Of a DNA stretch of 64,000 bases, positions 27,398-36,334 are shown piece after piece. The first letter of the stretch is position 1, and every line of letters starts with the position of its first letter. The position numbers and the translations under genes are program-made. The DNA lies in the NCBI RefSeq assembly GCF_947495705.1, contig NZ_CANLZR010000012.1, forward strand, positions 1 through 64,000. The letters run 5' to 3'. This stretch comes from an uncultured Phycicoccus sp. Its GTDB lineage: Bacteria; Actinomycetota; Actinomycetes; Actinomycetales; Dermatophilaceae. The notes beneath the pieces were generated by a model. That model made no database searches and had not been told where the DNA came from. It worked only from the letters and a program-made list of their open reading frames with translations.

Positions 27398-27885
27398 TCC
27401 CGGATGGTGCCCTCGTCGATGACGTGCACGGCGGCCTCCTCGGCCGAGGCGGCGGCGCCGTCGACACCGACGTCCTCGCCGACGAGGTCCTTCTCCTCGT
27501 CCTCGCCGGTGCCCCGGTCGGAGGCCACGAGACGGCCCGCGCGCACATCGCCGACCTCACCGTCGCCGAGCCAGTCGTCCTCGGCGTCGATCGCGTCGGG
27601 GTCGTCACCGCCGACCCGGTCCTCGTCCAGGCCCGACTCGTTGTGCGGCGCCCCGTACGCGGAGGCCGGGTCGACCTCCTCCTGGGCGATGCGCTCGTCG
27701 ATGGTCTCGCCGGCGTGCTGCTCCTCGACCGTCAGGCCGTGCCGCCGCGACCGGTCGACGTCCGGCGGGGAGTAGCCGCGGTCGAGCACGTCGTCGACGT
27801 CCTCCTGGATCAGGGTGTCCTCGGGCTGCAGCTGGTCACCGTCGATGGGCTCGAGGGGCTCGGGGCGCTCGGGGGACTCGGACAT
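27394..27885 (-). CDS. DUF5709-family acidic protein
   Basis: A 163-residue, very acidic protein without membrane segments. The family signature LQPEDTLIQEDVDDVLDRGY starts near residue 19. SPPDVDRSRRHGLTVEEQ and ETIDERIAQEEVD follow. The family is found in actinobacteria and its function is unknown. The gene lies four bases after the aminotransferase stop and overlaps the adenosine-deaminase-like gene, forming a three-gene unit. Confidence 0.75.
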   Translation of the reverse strand: MSESPERPEPLEPIDGDQLQPEDTLIQEDVDDVLDRGYSPPDVDRSRRHGLTVEEQHAGETIDERIAQEEVDPASAYGAPHNESGLDEDRVGGDDPDAIDAEDDWLGDGEVGDVRAGRLVASDRGTGEDEEKDLVGEDVGVDGAAASAEEAAVHVIDEGTIRE

Positions 27886-27889
27886 GTCC

Positions 27890-29200
27890 TCAGCCTACGA
27901 CGCCCTCGTCGCCGGCGAGCTGCTCCGCGGCGGCGAGGGCCACGCACGTCGCGACCCCGGCCATCGCCGTCTCGACCTCCGCCAGGACCGGGAACGACGG
28001 GGCGAGCCGGATGTTGCGGTCGCGGGGGTCGGTGCCGTGCGGGAAGGACGCGCCCGCCGGGGTGAGGGCGATGCCCGCCTCCTTGGCCAGCTGCACGACC
28101 CGCGACGCGCACCCGTCGGGGACGTCGAGGCTCACGAAGTACCCGCCGCGCGGGCGGGTCCACTCGGCGACCCCGAGGCCCGCCAGCTCGGCGGTCAGGG
28201 CCGCGTCGACGGCCGCGAACTTCGGGGCGAGGATGTCGCGGTGCCTGGCCATGTGGGCGCGCACGCCGTCGGGGGACCCGAAGAACTGGACGTGGCGCAG
28301 CTGGTTGACCTTGTCCGGCCCGATCGAGGCGAACTTGAGGTGGCCGAGGTACCACCGGACCGTCTCGCGGGACCCGGCGAGGAAGGCGACACCGGCCCCG
28401 GCGAAGGTGATCTTGCTCGTCGACGCGAAGACGACCGGGCGGTGCGGATGCCCCGCGGAGGCCGCCAGCGACACGATGTCGGCGGACTTCGCCTCGTCCT
28501 CGGTGAGGTGATGCAGGGCGTAGGCGTTGTCCCAGAAGAGCCGGAAGTCGGGGGCGGCCGCCGGCATCGCCGCGAGCCGGGCCGCGACCTCCTGGGTGAC
28601 CACGGAGCCGGCCGGGTTGGCGTACGTGGGGACGATCCACATCCCCTTGACGCTCGGGTCGTCCCGGACGATGGCCTCGACCGCGGCCACGTCCGGGCCG
28701 TCGGGGAGCATCGGCACCGTGACCATGTGGATCCCGTACGACTCGAGCATCGTGTAGTGCCGGTCGTAGCCGGGCACCGGGCAGATGAAGGTGACCTTCT
28801 CCTCGTCCTTCCACGGCCTCGGCGAGTCGACCCCGCCGTGGAGCAGGTGGTAGACGAGCACCTCGTGCATCATCGTCAGGCTCGCGTTGCCGCCGGCGAC
28901 GATCTGCTCGGAGTCGACCCCGAGCAGCTCGGCGAACATCTCCCGGAGCTCGGGGAGGCCCTCGAGGCCGCCGTAGTTGCGCACGTCGGTCCCGGCGCCG
29001 TCGCGGTGCCCGTCGGGCAGTGACAGCAGCGCCGCCGACAGGTCGAGCTGCTCGGCGCTCGGCTTGCCGCGGGTGAGGTCGAGGCTCAGCCCCCGGCCCA
29101 CGAGGGCCGCGTACGCGTCGCGCTGCCCGGACAGGAAGGTGCGCAGCTCCTCGGGGGAGCGCTCGGCCAGGGGGACACGGGACTCGGCTGCGGTGCTCAC
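27890..29200 (-). CDS. Class I/II aminotransferase (aspartate aminotransferase-like)
   Basis: A 436-residue PLP enzyme. The N-terminal LDLTRGKPSAEQLDLSAALL, with NYGGLEGLPELRE, is characteristic of the actinobacterial aspartate aminotransferase type described in Corynebacterium. The PLP Lys is in STSKITFAGAG, and FICPVPGYDRHY and YANPAGSV are further active-site segments. GTG at 29200 is preferred because CACGAT lies seven bases upstream; ATG at 29209 is the alternative. The position just before tRNA-Trp and secE matches Streptomyces gene order. Confidence 0.8.
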   Translation of the reverse strand: MSTAAESRVPLAERSPEELRTFLSGQRDAYAALVGRGLSLDLTRGKPSAEQLDLSAALLSLPDGHRDGAGTDVRNYGGLEGLPELREMFAELLGVDSEQIVAGGNASLTMMHEVLVYHLLHGGVDSPRPWKDEEKVTFICPVPGYDRHYTMLESYGIHMVTVPMLPDGPDVAAVEAIVRDDPSVKGMWIVPTYANPAGSVVTQEVAARLAAMPAAAPDFRLFWDNAYALHHLTEDEAKSADIVSLAASAGHPHRPVVFASTSKITFAGAGVAFLAGSRETVRWYLGHLKFASIGPDKVNQLRHVQFFGSPDGVRAHMARHRDILAPKFAAVDAALTAELAGLGVAEWTRPRGGYFVSLDVPDGCASRVVQLAKEAGIALTPAGASFPHGTDPRDRNIRLAPSFPVLAEVETAMAGVATCVALAAAEQLAGDEGVVG

Positions 29201-29294
29201 GGCTCCCATCGTGGCAGAGGCACCGCCGGCGGGCCCCTGCCGGTTCGCGGATCGGGCGGCGCTACCGGGTTCGCGCGGGACGCCGCCCGTCACG

Positions 29295-29300
29295 TATGCT
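29295..29300 (+). promoter_or_regulatory. Candidate -10 of the tRNA-Trp/secE transcript
   Basis: TATGCT matches the actinobacterial -10 consensus. It lies 80 bp before tRNA-Trp. No convincing -35 is visible at the usual distance. Confidence 0.4.
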
Positions 29301-29380
29301 GTCCGTTCGGCGCTGAACCATTCCGGCCTGCCCGGGACCGGTCAGTCCGTCCGGGGTCCCGCCCCAACCTGGGACTCCAC

Positions 29381-29453
29381 AGGGCAGTGGCTCAATTGGT
29401 AGAGCACCGGTCTCCAAAACCGGCGGTTGGGGGTTCGAGTCCCTCCTGCCCTG
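29381..29453 (+). tRNA. tRNA-Trp (CCA)
   Basis: A 73-nt cloverleaf: acceptor AGGGCAG/CTGCCCT, D-arm GCTC...GAGC, anticodon stem CCGGT/ACCGG with loop CTCCAAA (anticodon CCA), T-arm GGGGG-TTCGAGT-CCCTC with one G-U pair, discriminator G. It precedes secE by 110 bp, the conserved actinobacterial arrangement. Confidence 0.96.
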
Positions 29454-29562
29454 CGTCGCACGTGTGGTACGTCCACGAAACGCGGCCCGCTCCTCGGGCT
29501 GCCTTCGCGGGCGTGCCGCGCCGAAGGCAACCGACAGAGCAGCTCCGACGTGAAGAGGCACC

Positions 29563-29829
29563 GTGACTGACGTAGGTCAGACCAGGACCCCCTCCAAGCC
29601 CGCCAAGGGCTCGGAGAAGGGCGGCAACCCCGTGTCCCGGTGGTTCCGTGCGCTCGCGCTGTTCGTCAGCCAGATCCTCGACGAGCTGCGCAAGGTCGTC
29701 CGACCGACGCGCGCCGAGCTGTGGCAGTACACGATCGTCGTCATCGTCTTCGTCGTCGTCATGATGGCGTTCGTGTCGGGCATGGACTTCGGCTTCAGCA
29801 AGCTCGTCGGGTTCGTCCTCGGCTCCTGA
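29563..29829 (+). CDS. secE: Preprotein translocase subunit SecE
   Basis: An 88-residue single-pass membrane protein that clamps SecY in the protein-export channel. The conserved cytosolic amphipathic part [17 protein letters not shown] is followed by one transmembrane helix near residues 63-80. The first 25 residues are a Lys/Pro/Gly-rich extension. GTG at 29563. It is read with nusG 61 bp downstream. Confidence 0.93.
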   Translation: MTDVGQTRTPSKPAKGSEKGGNPVSRWFRALALFVSQILDELRKVVRPTRAELWQYTIVVIVFVVVMMAFVSGMDFGFSKLVGFVLGS

Positions 29830-29890
29830 CGCGCACCCCGCGCCCGAGCCCGCCACCTGGCATCCCGCATCACGAAGGAAGAGGTCATCC

Positions 29891-30805
29891 GTGTCCGACC
29901 AGTGGACCGACACCCCCGCGCAGGCGTCCGAGGACGCCCCCGAGGTGACGCCCGACGCTGCCCCCGAGCAGCCCGCGCCCGAGGCGCCGGTCGACGACAC
30001 CCCGGTGCAGGAGGCCGACGCCGACGCCGCTGAGGCGTTCGACGCCGCCCAGGCCGCGGACGAGACCGAGGCCGCCGAGGCCGACGTCGAGCCCGAGACC
30101 GAGGCCGACGTCGAGCCCGAGACCGCCGAGGCCGAGGCCGACTCCGACGCGCCGGTCACCGACGAGGACGGCGACGTCCTCGAGGCCGTCGACCCCGTCC
30201 AGGCGTTCAAGGACGACCTCGCCGGCAAGTTCGGCGACTGGTACGTCATCCACTCCTACGCGGGCTACGAGAACCGCGTGAAGGCCAACCTCGAGAACCG
30301 GACGCAGTCCCTCAACATGGAGGACTACATCTTCGAGGTCGAGGTGCCGATGGAGGAGGTCACCGAGATCAAGGGCGGGCAGCGCAAGCTCGTCCGCCGG
30401 GTCCGGATGCCCGGGTACGTCCTGGTCCGGATGGACCTCACCGACGAGTCGTGGGGCGCCGTGCGGCACACCCCCGGCGTCACCGGGTTCGTCGGCAACG
30501 CGCACCAGCCGGTGCCGCTGACCCTCGACGAGGTCTTCACGATGCTCAAGCCCGCCGACCTCACGACCCCTGCCCCGGCCGGTACCAGCGGCGCGCCCTC
30601 CTCGTCGGGGGCGTCCGCCTCCGAGTCCACGGTCGTGGACTTCGAGGTCGGCGAGTCCGTCACCGTCATGTCGGGCCCCTTCGAGACGCTGCCGGCGACG
30701 ATCTCCGAGATCAACGCCGAGACGCAGAAGCTCAAGGTGCTCGTCTCCATCTTCGGCCGGGAGACCCCGGTCGAGCTCTCCTTCAGCGACGTCGCCAAGA
30801 TCTGA
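29891..30805 (+). CDS. nusG: Transcription elongation factor NusG with long acidic N-terminus
   Basis: A 304-residue protein. The NGN domain starts at about residue 117 ([20 protein letters not shown]), and the C-terminal KOW domain ([14 protein letters not shown]) binds Rho or ribosomal S10. The first 110 residues are Asp/Glu/Ala/Pro-rich and probably disordered. They contain a perfect duplication of EADVEPET encoded by tandem 24-bp repeats (30077-30100, 30101-30124). Such extensions occur in actinobacterial NusG. A Ser/Ala/Thr-rich linker separates NGN from KOW. Start GTG 29891. Confidence 0.92.
   Translation: MSDQWTDTPAQASEDAPEVTPDAAPEQPAPEAPVDDTPVQEADADAAEAFDAAQAADETEAAEADVEPETEADVEPETAEAEADSDAPVTDEDGDVLEAVDPVQAFKDDLAGKFGDWYVIHSYAGYENRVKANLENRTQSLNMEDYIFEVEVPMEEVTEIKGGQRKLVRRVRMPGYVLVRMDLTDESWGAVRHTPGVTGFVGNAHQPVPLTLDEVFTMLKPADLTTPAPAGTSGAPSSSGASASESTVVDFEVGESVTVMSGPFETLPATISEINAETQKLKVLVSIFGRETPVELSFSDVAKI
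30077..30124 (+). repeat. 24-bp perfect tandem duplication in nusG
   Basis: GAGGCCGACGTCGAGCCCGA with four more bases occurs at 30077-30100 and again at 30101-30124. Each encodes EADVEPET in frame. Replication slippage in the disordered acidic tail is the likely origin. Confidence 0.9.
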
Positions 30806-30895
30806 GCGAAGGAGCCTCTCCTCGAGGCCCGAGGACACTGCAAAGGGGTCATCGCCCACGGCGTCGGCCCATCACCACCGAAAGAGGACTAGTCA

Positions 30896-31330
30896 ATGCC
30901 CCCCAAGAGCAAGAAGGTCTCCGGCTACATCAGCCTGCAGATCCAGGCCGGTGCCGCGACGCCGGCGCCCCCCGTCGGCCCCGCCCTCGGTCAGCACGGC
31001 GTCAACATCATGGAGTTCGTCAAGGCGTACAACGCGGCGACCGAGCACCAGCGCGGCAACATCATCCCGGTCGTCATCACCGTCTTCGAGGACCGGTCCT
31101 TCACCTTCATCACGAAGACCCCGCCGGCCAGCGAGCTCATCAAGAAGGCCGCCGGCGTCCAGAAGGGCTCGGGCGAGCCGCACAAGACCAAGGCCGGCAA
31201 GCTGAGCAACGACCAGCTCCGCGAGATCGCCGAGACCAAGATGCCCGATCTCAACGCCAACGACGTCGACGCCGCGATGAAGATCATCGCCGGCACGGCC
31301 CGGCAGATGGGCATCGAGACCGAGCTCTGA
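30896..31330 (+). CDS. rplK: 50S ribosomal protein L11
   Basis: A 144-residue protein of the GTPase-associated centre, where it binds 23S rRNA with L10. The N-terminal domain has [20 protein letters not shown], with the proline-rich loop that contacts thiopeptide antibiotics. The C-terminal rRNA-binding domain ends near [10 protein letters not shown]. Start ATG 30896 follows GAAAGAGGA. It follows nusG by 90 bp. Confidence 0.97.
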   Translation: MPPKSKKVSGYISLQIQAGAATPAPPVGPALGQHGVNIMEFVKAYNAATEHQRGNIIPVVITVFEDRSFTFITKTPPASELIKKAAGVQKGSGEPHKTKAGKLSNDQLREIAETKMPDLNANDVDAAMKIIAGTARQMGIETEL

Positions 31331-31407
31331 GCCCGGCTCACCCGATGTGGCAGGGCCGGCGCTGGCCCGACGACCACGACTCCACCACGACACACCAGGA
31401 GCAGCAC

Positions 31408-32124
31408 ATGAAGCGCAGCAAGTCCTACCGCGCCGCCAGCGACAAGATCGACGCGGACAAGGTCTACACCCCCCTCGAGGCCGTCCGGATCGCCAAGGAC
31501 GTCGCGTCGGCGAAGTACGACGAGACCGTCGAGGTCGCCATGCGCCTCGGGGTCGACCCCCGCAAGGCCGACCAGATGGTCCGCGGCACCGTCAACCTCC
31601 CGCACGGCACGGGCAAGACCGCCCGCGTCCTCGTCTTCGCCAACGGTGACAAGGCCGAGGCGGCCAAGGAGGCCGGCGCGGACTACGTCGGCTCCGACGA
31701 GCTCCTCGAGAAGGTCGCCGGCGGCTGGCTCGACTTCGACGCCGTCGTCGCGACCCCGGACCTCATGGGCAAGGTCGGCCGGCTCGGCAAGGTCCTCGGT
31801 CCCCGCGGCCTCATGCCGAACCCGAAGACCGGCACCGTCACGATGGACACCGCCAAGGCCGTGACCGACATCAAGGGCGGCAAGATCGAGTTCCGCGTCG
31901 ACAAGCACGCGAACCTCCACTTCATCATCGGCAAGGCGTCCTTCGACGAGAAGTCGCTCGTCGAGAACTACGCGACCGCCCTCGAGGAGGTCCTGAGGCT
32001 CAAGCCGGCCTCCTCCAAGGGCCGGTACATCACGAAGGCGACGCTGTCGACGACGATGGGCCCGGGCATCCCGCTCGACGCGACGAAGACCAAGAACCTC
32101 ACCGAGGAGCCGGTCGACGCCTGA
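31408..32124 (+). CDS. rplA: 50S ribosomal protein L1
   Basis: A 238-residue L1-stalk protein that also represses its own operon in many bacteria. The family signature is visible in [15 protein letters not shown] and [20 protein letters not shown] in outline. It follows rplK by 77 bp. A perfect 15-bp hairpin 18 bp after the stop ends the secE-nusG-rplK-rplA unit. Confidence 0.97.
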   Translation: MKRSKSYRAASDKIDADKVYTPLEAVRIAKDVASAKYDETVEVAMRLGVDPRKADQMVRGTVNLPHGTGKTARVLVFANGDKAEAAKEAGADYVGSDELLEKVAGGWLDFDAVVATPDLMGKVGRLGKVLGPRGLMPNPKTGTVTMDTAKAVTDIKGGKIEFRVDKHANLHFIIGKASFDEKSLVENYATALEEVLRLKPASSKGRYITKATLSTTMGPGIPLDATKTKNLTEEPVDA

Positions 32125-32142
32125 GGCGACGCCACCGCACCC

Positions 32143-32175
32143 GAGCCCGCCGCCCCGTCACGGGGCGGCGGGCTC
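32143..32175 (+). terminator. Strong hairpin terminator after rplA
   Basis: GAGCCCGCCGCCCCG (32143-32157) and CGGGGCGGCGGGCTC (32161-32175) form a perfect 15-bp stem with loop TCA. No U-tract follows. It sits directly before the rplJ promoter. Confidence 0.85.
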
Positions 32176-32203
32176 GTGCCGTCCGCAGGGTCGCCGGGCC
32201 GAT

Positions 32204-32233
32204 TTGGGGACGGGCCCGCGTGTCCCGTAACCT
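32204..32233 (+). promoter_or_regulatory. rplJ-rplL promoter
   Basis: TTGGGG (32204-32209), an 18-bp spacer and TAACCT (32228-32233). The preceding CGATT and the spacing are shared with the rpsL and rpsJ promoters in this window. A leader of about 215 nt follows before the rplJ start. Confidence 0.7.
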
Positions 32234-32239
32234 TGGGCT

Positions 32240-32405
32240 CGACCGAAGACCGCCGGTTGTCGCGTGCACCCGCACGAGACCGAAGGTCCCGCCACCGGTG
32301 GGGCGCCAGCGCAGGACACGACGTTCACGAACGCCATCGCCCAGGCACCTCTGCGCGAGCCGCGAGACCTGACGAGCCCCGTGCCCTGTGCCGGGGCTCT
32401 TCCCT
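32240..32405 (+). promoter_or_regulatory. rplJ leader: L10-leader-like RNA with attenuator hairpin
   Basis: This is most of the 329-bp gap between rplA and rplJ. Its last part is a terminator-like hairpin: GAGCCCCG (32374-32381) pairs with CGGGGCTC (32392-32399), followed by pyrimidine-rich TCTTCCCTT. The region before it (CCGAAGACCGCCGG and on) is positioned like the known L10 autoregulatory leader, where L10-(L12) binds and prevents read-through. Assignment to that RNA family is inferred from position and outline only. Confidence 0.55.
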
Positions 32406-32453
32406 TGTGCAGGCCCCTCGCCCGACGGTCCGACCCGACGGAAGGAGGCCCGA

Positions 32454-33080
32454 ATGTCACGTGCCGACAAGACTGCGGCTGTCGCCGAGCTCTCGGAGAA
32501 GTTCAAGAGCTCCAACGCTGCCGTCCTCACGGAGTACCGGGGACTCTCGGTGGCTCAGCTCACCGAGCTGCGCAACTCCCTGCGTGGCAACGCGACCTAC
32601 GCCGTGGTCAAGAACACGCTGACCGAGCTCGCCGCCAAGGACGCCGGGGTGACCGCGTTCGACGGTCAGCTCGTCGGCCCGTCCGCGATCGCCTTCGTCG
32701 AGGGCGACCCGGTGGAGGCTGCCAAGGGTCTGCGTGACTTCGCCAAGGCCAACCCCCTCCTGGTGATCAAGGGCGGCGTGCTCGAGGGCAAGACCCTCTC
32801 CGCCGCGGAGATCACCAAGCTCGCGGACCTCGAGTCCCGCGAGGTGCTCCTCGCCAAGCTGGCCGGCGCCATGAACGCCTCGCTCAGCCAGGCTGTCTAC
32901 CTGTTCGCTGCTCCGCTCTCGAAGGCCGCTCGCACGGTCGACGCGCTGCGGGCGAAGGTCGAGACCGAGGGTCCGGTGGCTGCTGCCGCCGACGCCCCGG
33001 CCGCGGCTGCGGATGAGACCCCCGCCGAGGCCCCCGCGGCCGAGGCCACCGACGTCGCCGAGGGTGGCGACGCGGGCTGA
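32454..33080 (+). CDS. rplJ: 50S ribosomal protein L10
   Basis: A 208-residue stalk-base protein that binds 23S rRNA and carries L7/L12 dimers. It is longer than the 165-residue E. coli protein because of an Ala/Glu/Pro-rich tail from about residue 175. ATG 32454 has a strong GGAAGGAGG before it and gives the standard [17 protein letters not shown] start. Confidence 0.95.
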   Translation: MSRADKTAAVAELSEKFKSSNAAVLTEYRGLSVAQLTELRNSLRGNATYAVVKNTLTELAAKDAGVTAFDGQLVGPSAIAFVEGDPVEAAKGLRDFAKANPLLVIKGGVLEGKTLSAAEITKLADLESREVLLAKLAGAMNASLSQAVYLFAAPLSKAARTVDALRAKVETEGPVAAAADAPAAAADETPAEAPAAEATDVAEGGDAG

Positions 33081-33143
33081 CCCTTCGGGCCGGCCCACCA
33101 CACAACCCGCCACTCACGGCATATTCAGCACGAAAGGACCATC

Positions 33144-33536
33144 ATGGCCAAGCTCAGCACCGACGAGCTCCTTGACGCCTTCAAGGAGATGACCCTCATC
33201 GAGCTCTCCGAGTTCGTCAAGCAGTTCGAGGACACCTTCAACGTCACCGCCGCCGCGCCCGTCGCGGTCGCCGGTGCCGCCGCCCCCGCCGCCGGTGGCG
33301 GCGACGCCGCCGAGGCCGCCGAGCAGGACGAGTTCGACGTCGTCCTCGAGGCTGCCGGCGACAAGAAGATCGCCGTCATCAAGGAGGTCCGCGCGCTGAC
33401 CTCCCTCGGTCTCAAGGAGGCCAAGGACCTCGTCGACGGCGCCCCCAAGGCCGTCCTCGAGAAGGTCGACAAGGCCGCGGCCGACAAGGCCAAGGAGCAG
33501 CTCGAGGGCGCCGGCGCCACCGTCACCCTCAAGTGA
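33144..33536 (+). CDS. rplL: 50S ribosomal protein L7/L12
   Basis: A 130-residue stalk protein that recruits translation GTPases. The N-terminal dimerisation domain ([20 protein letters not shown]) is joined by an Ala/Pro/Gly hinge (about 35-55) to the C-terminal factor-binding domain, with [26 protein letters not shown] precedes the ATG. It follows rplJ by 63 bp and ends at a strong terminator. Confidence 0.97.
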   Translation: MAKLSTDELLDAFKEMTLIELSEFVKQFEDTFNVTAAAPVAVAGAAAPAAGGGDAAEAAEQDEFDVVLEAAGDKKIAVIKEVRALTSLGLKEAKDLVDGAPKAVLEKVDKAAADKAKEQLEGAGATVTLK

Positions 33537-33573
33537 GCCCGTCCCCTGCGGGGGACTGACGCCACACCACCGG

Positions 33574-33600
33574 TGGGGCCCGACATCACGTCGGGCCCCA
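33574..33600 (+). terminator. Hairpin terminator after rplL
   Basis: TGGGGCCCGAC (33574-33584) pairs perfectly with GTCGGGCCCCA (33590-33600) around ATCAC. It lies 37 bp after the rplL stop and insulates the mce operon from ribosomal transcription. Confidence 0.85.
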
Positions 33601-33709
33601 TCGCTGTGTCCCGGGCCGGGTGTGGCTGACCTCCGTGCCGAGGAAATGGTCAGTTTCTAACGCTGCCCCAGAGCCGCCCACATGGTCTGATGGACCGGCG
33701 CCCGGGGGA

Positions 33710-33721
33710 TACCGATCGGTA
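33710..33721. promoter_or_regulatory. Palindrome upstream of the mce operon, candidate operator
   Basis: TACCGATCGGTA is a perfect 12-bp palindrome 44 bp before the start of the MceG-like gene. Its position and symmetry fit a dimeric repressor, but 12-bp palindromes also occur by chance. The 33601-33765 gap shows no convincing -35/-10 pair; TAACGC near 33658 is a weak candidate. Confidence 0.35.
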
Positions 33722-33765
33722 ACTTCCTGGCGCGTCGCGTGGCCGGACGATGAAGAAGGGTCGAC

Positions 33766-34737
33766 ATGGGCGTCGAGATCGCGGTGAGCGGGCTGACCAA
33801 GCAGTTCGGCAGCCAGCTCATCTGGGACGACGTCACCCTCACCCTCCCCGCCGGGGAGATCAGCGTGCTCCTCGGGCCCTCGGGGACCGGCAAGTCGGTG
33901 TTCCTCAAGACGCTCGTCGGGCTCATCCGCCCCGAGGCCGGGTCCATCGTCATCGAGGGGCAGGACCTCGTCCAGCTGCGGGGGGACGCCCTCTACGAGG
34001 TCCGCAAGCTGTTCGGGGTGCTGTTCCAGGACGGCGCCCTCTTCGGCTCGATGAGCCTGTTCGACAACGTCGCCTTCCCGCTGCGCGAGCACACCCGCAA
34101 GAGCGAGAAGGAGATCGCGGCCGTCGTCCGCGAGAAGATGGAGCTCGTCGGGCTCTCCGGCGCCGAGACGAAGCTGCCGGGCGAGATCTCCGGCGGGATG
34201 CGCAAGCGGGCCGGCCTCGCGCGGGCGCTCGTGCTCGACCCCGAGATCCTCCTCATCGACGAGCCCGACTCCGGCCTCGACCCGGTCCGCACCTCCTACA
34301 TCAACCAGCTGTTCGTCGACCTCAACGCGCAGATCGACGCGACGTTCCTCATCGTCACCCACGACATCAACACTGCCCGCACGGTGCCCGACAACATCGG
34401 GCTGCTCTACCACAAGCACCTCGCGATGTTCGGGCCCCGCGAGATGCTGCTGTCGTCCGAGGAGCCCGTCGTCCGGCAGTTCCTCAACGCCCAGACGATC
34501 GGCCCGATCGGCATGTCCGAGGAGAAGGACGCCGACGAGCTCGCCGCCGAGTCCGGCCAGGAGCTGCCGCCGCTGCCGCCCATCCCGCTCCAGCTGTCGA
34601 CAAGCGACGGCACGCCCCGGCGGGCCGAGCGCGAGGCCGGCGCGTGGTGCCGCGAGCACGGGGTCACCCCGCCCCCGGGCAGCTTCACCTCCTCCACCGC
34701 GGGGGTCCCCGGCGTCCGCTCCGGGGTCGGCGCATGA
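33766..34737 (+). CDS. mkl: Mce-system ABC ATPase (MceG/Mkl family)
   Basis: A 323-residue ATPase energising Mce lipid import. It has Walker A GPSGTGKS (about 43-50), the signature ISGGMRKRAGLARAL, Walker B ILLIDEPDSGLDP and the His loop IVTHD. A C-terminal tail of about 70 residues after the ATPase core is typical of MceG. In Mycobacterium tuberculosis mkl also lies between rplL and rpoB, but away from the mce operons. Here it is the first gene of one. The stop overlaps the permease gene by four bases. Confidence 0.93.
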   Translation: MGVEIAVSGLTKQFGSQLIWDDVTLTLPAGEISVLLGPSGTGKSVFLKTLVGLIRPEAGSIVIEGQDLVQLRGDALYEVRKLFGVLFQDGALFGSMSLFDNVAFPLREHTRKSEKEIAAVVREKMELVGLSGAETKLPGEISGGMRKRAGLARALVLDPEILLIDEPDSGLDPVRTSYINQLFVDLNAQIDATFLIVTHDINTARTVPDNIGLLYHKHLAMFGPREMLLSSEEPVVRQFLNAQTIGPIGMSEEKDADELAAESGQELPPLPPIPLQLSTSDGTPRRAEREAGAWCREHGVTPPPGSFTSSTAGVPGVRSGVGA

Positions 34738-35501
34738 CGGCGGTGGCGAGGGGGGTCCGCGAGGCCGGTTCGTTCTTCGGGCTCGTCGTCGACGTCGTGA
34801 AGGCGACGCCGCGCCGCCCGTTCCAGCTCAGGGAGTTCATCCAGCAGGCGTGGTTCGTGGCGTCCGTGACGATCGTCCCCACGGCGCTGGTCTCGATCCC
34901 GTTCGGCGCGGTCATCGCCCTCCAGCTGGGCACCCTGACCCGCCAGCTCGGCGCGCAGTCCTTCACCGGCGCCGCGTCCGTCCTGGCCGTGGTGCGCGAG
35001 GCCTCGCCGCTGGTCACCGCACTCCTCGTCGCGGGAGCGGGCGGCTCCGCCATCTGCGCCGACCTCGGCTCGCGCAAGATCCGCGAGGAGATCGACGCGA
35101 TGGAGGTGCTCGGGATCAGCCCGATCCAGCGTCTCGTCGTCCCGCGCGTCCTCGCGACGATGCTCGTCGCGGCCCTGCTCAACGGGCTCGTCTCCGTCGT
35201 CGGGGTCGCCGGCGGCTACTTCTTCAACGTCCAGGTCCAGGGCGGCACGCCGGGGGCCTACCTCGCCTCGTTCACGGCGCTCGCTCAGACGGCGGACCTC
35301 GTGACCTCCGAGATCAAGGCGCTGATCTTCGGGGCGATCGCCGCCCTCGTCGCCTCCTACAAGGGCCTGACCGCGGGGGGTGGCCCCAAGGGGGTCGGCG
35401 ACGCGGTGAACCAGAGCGTCGTCATCACCTTCATGCTCCTGTTCGTCGTCAACTTCGTCATCAGCGCGGTCTACTTCCAGGTCGTCCCCCAGAAGATCTG
35501 A
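34734..35501 (+). CDS. YrbEA/MlaE-type Mce permease
   Basis: A 255-residue integral membrane protein, one of two paralogous permeases expected to form the transporter core with MceG. It has five to six hydrophobic segments. The MlaE signature is visible in REASPLVTALLVAGAGGSAICADLGSRKI in outline and the conserved EEIDAMEVLGISPIQRLVVPR. ATG 34734 overlaps the ATPase gene. Confidence 0.92.
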   Translation: MTAVARGVREAGSFFGLVVDVVKATPRRPFQLREFIQQAWFVASVTIVPTALVSIPFGAVIALQLGTLTRQLGAQSFTGAASVLAVVREASPLVTALLVAGAGGSAICADLGSRKIREEIDAMEVLGISPIQRLVVPRVLATMLVAALLNGLVSVVGVAGGYFFNVQVQGGTPGAYLASFTALAQTADLVTSEIKALIFGAIAALVASYKGLTAGGGPKGVGDAVNQSVVITFMLLFVVNFVISAVYFQVVPQKI

Positions 35502-35506
35502 CGCCG

Positions 35507-36334
35507 ATGACCCGACTCAGCACCGCCGCCCAGGCCCCCGTCCGCCTGCTCGACTCCCTCAGCGAGCAGATGCGCTTCTACGTGCTCTCGATCCGCTGGG
35601 TGCCGCGGACCCTCATGCGCTACCGCAAGGAGGTCGTCCGGCTCCTCGCCGAGGTCTCGCTCGGCACCGGCGCGCTCACCGTCGTCGGCGGCACCGTCGG
35701 GGTGCTCGGGTTCCTCGCGTTCTTCACCGGCTCGCAGGTCGGGCTGCAGGGCTACAGCGCGCTCGACCAGCTCGGCACCGGGGCGTTCGCCGGCTTCGTG
35801 TCCGCCTACCTCAACACCCGCGAGATCGCCCCGCTCGTCGCCGGGCTGGCGCTCGCGGCCACCGTCGGGTGCGGCTTCACCGCCCAGCTCGGGGCGATGC
35901 GGATCAGCGAGGAGGTCGACGCCCTCGAGGTCATGGGCGTGCCCAGCCTGCCGTTCCTCGTGACGACCCGGATGATCGCAGGCTTCGTCGCAGTCATCCC
36001 GCTGTACGTCGTCGGGCTGCTGTCCTCGTACGCCGCGACCCGCTTCATCGTCACCGAGTACTTCGGGCAGTCCCAGGGCACCTACGACCACTACTTCCAG
36101 CTGTTCCTGCCCCCCGAGGACATCCTCTGGTCCTTCGGCAAGGTCCTGATCTTCGCCATCGTCATCATCGGGATCCACTGCTACTACGGGTACACCGCCA
36201 GCGGCGGGCCCGCCGGGGTCGGGGTCGCGGTCGGCCGGGCGGTGCGGACCTCGATCGTCGCGATCAACATCGTGGACTTCTTCGTGAGCCTCGCCATCTG
36301 GGGCGCGACGACGACGGTGAGGATCGCCGGATGA
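35507..36334 (+). CDS. YrbEB/MlaE-type Mce permease
   Basis: A 275-residue paralogue of the preceding permease, with the same EEVDALEVMGVPSLPFLVTTR coupling segment in outline and several membrane helices. The two probably form a heterodimer. ATG 35507 lies five bases after the yrbEA stop; the 3' end overlaps mceA by four bases. Confidence 0.92.
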   Translation: MTRLSTAAQAPVRLLDSLSEQMRFYVLSIRWVPRTLMRYRKEVVRLLAEVSLGTGALTVVGGTVGVLGFLAFFTGSQVGLQGYSALDQLGTGAFAGFVSAYLNTREIAPLVAGLALAATVGCGFTAQLGAMRISEEVDALEVMGVPSLPFLVTTRMIAGFVAVIPLYVVGLLSSYAATRFIVTEYFGQSQGTYDHYFQLFLPPEDILWSFGKVLIFAIVIIGIHCYYGYTASGGPAGVGVAVGRAVRTSIVAINIVDFFVSLAIWGATTTVRIAG

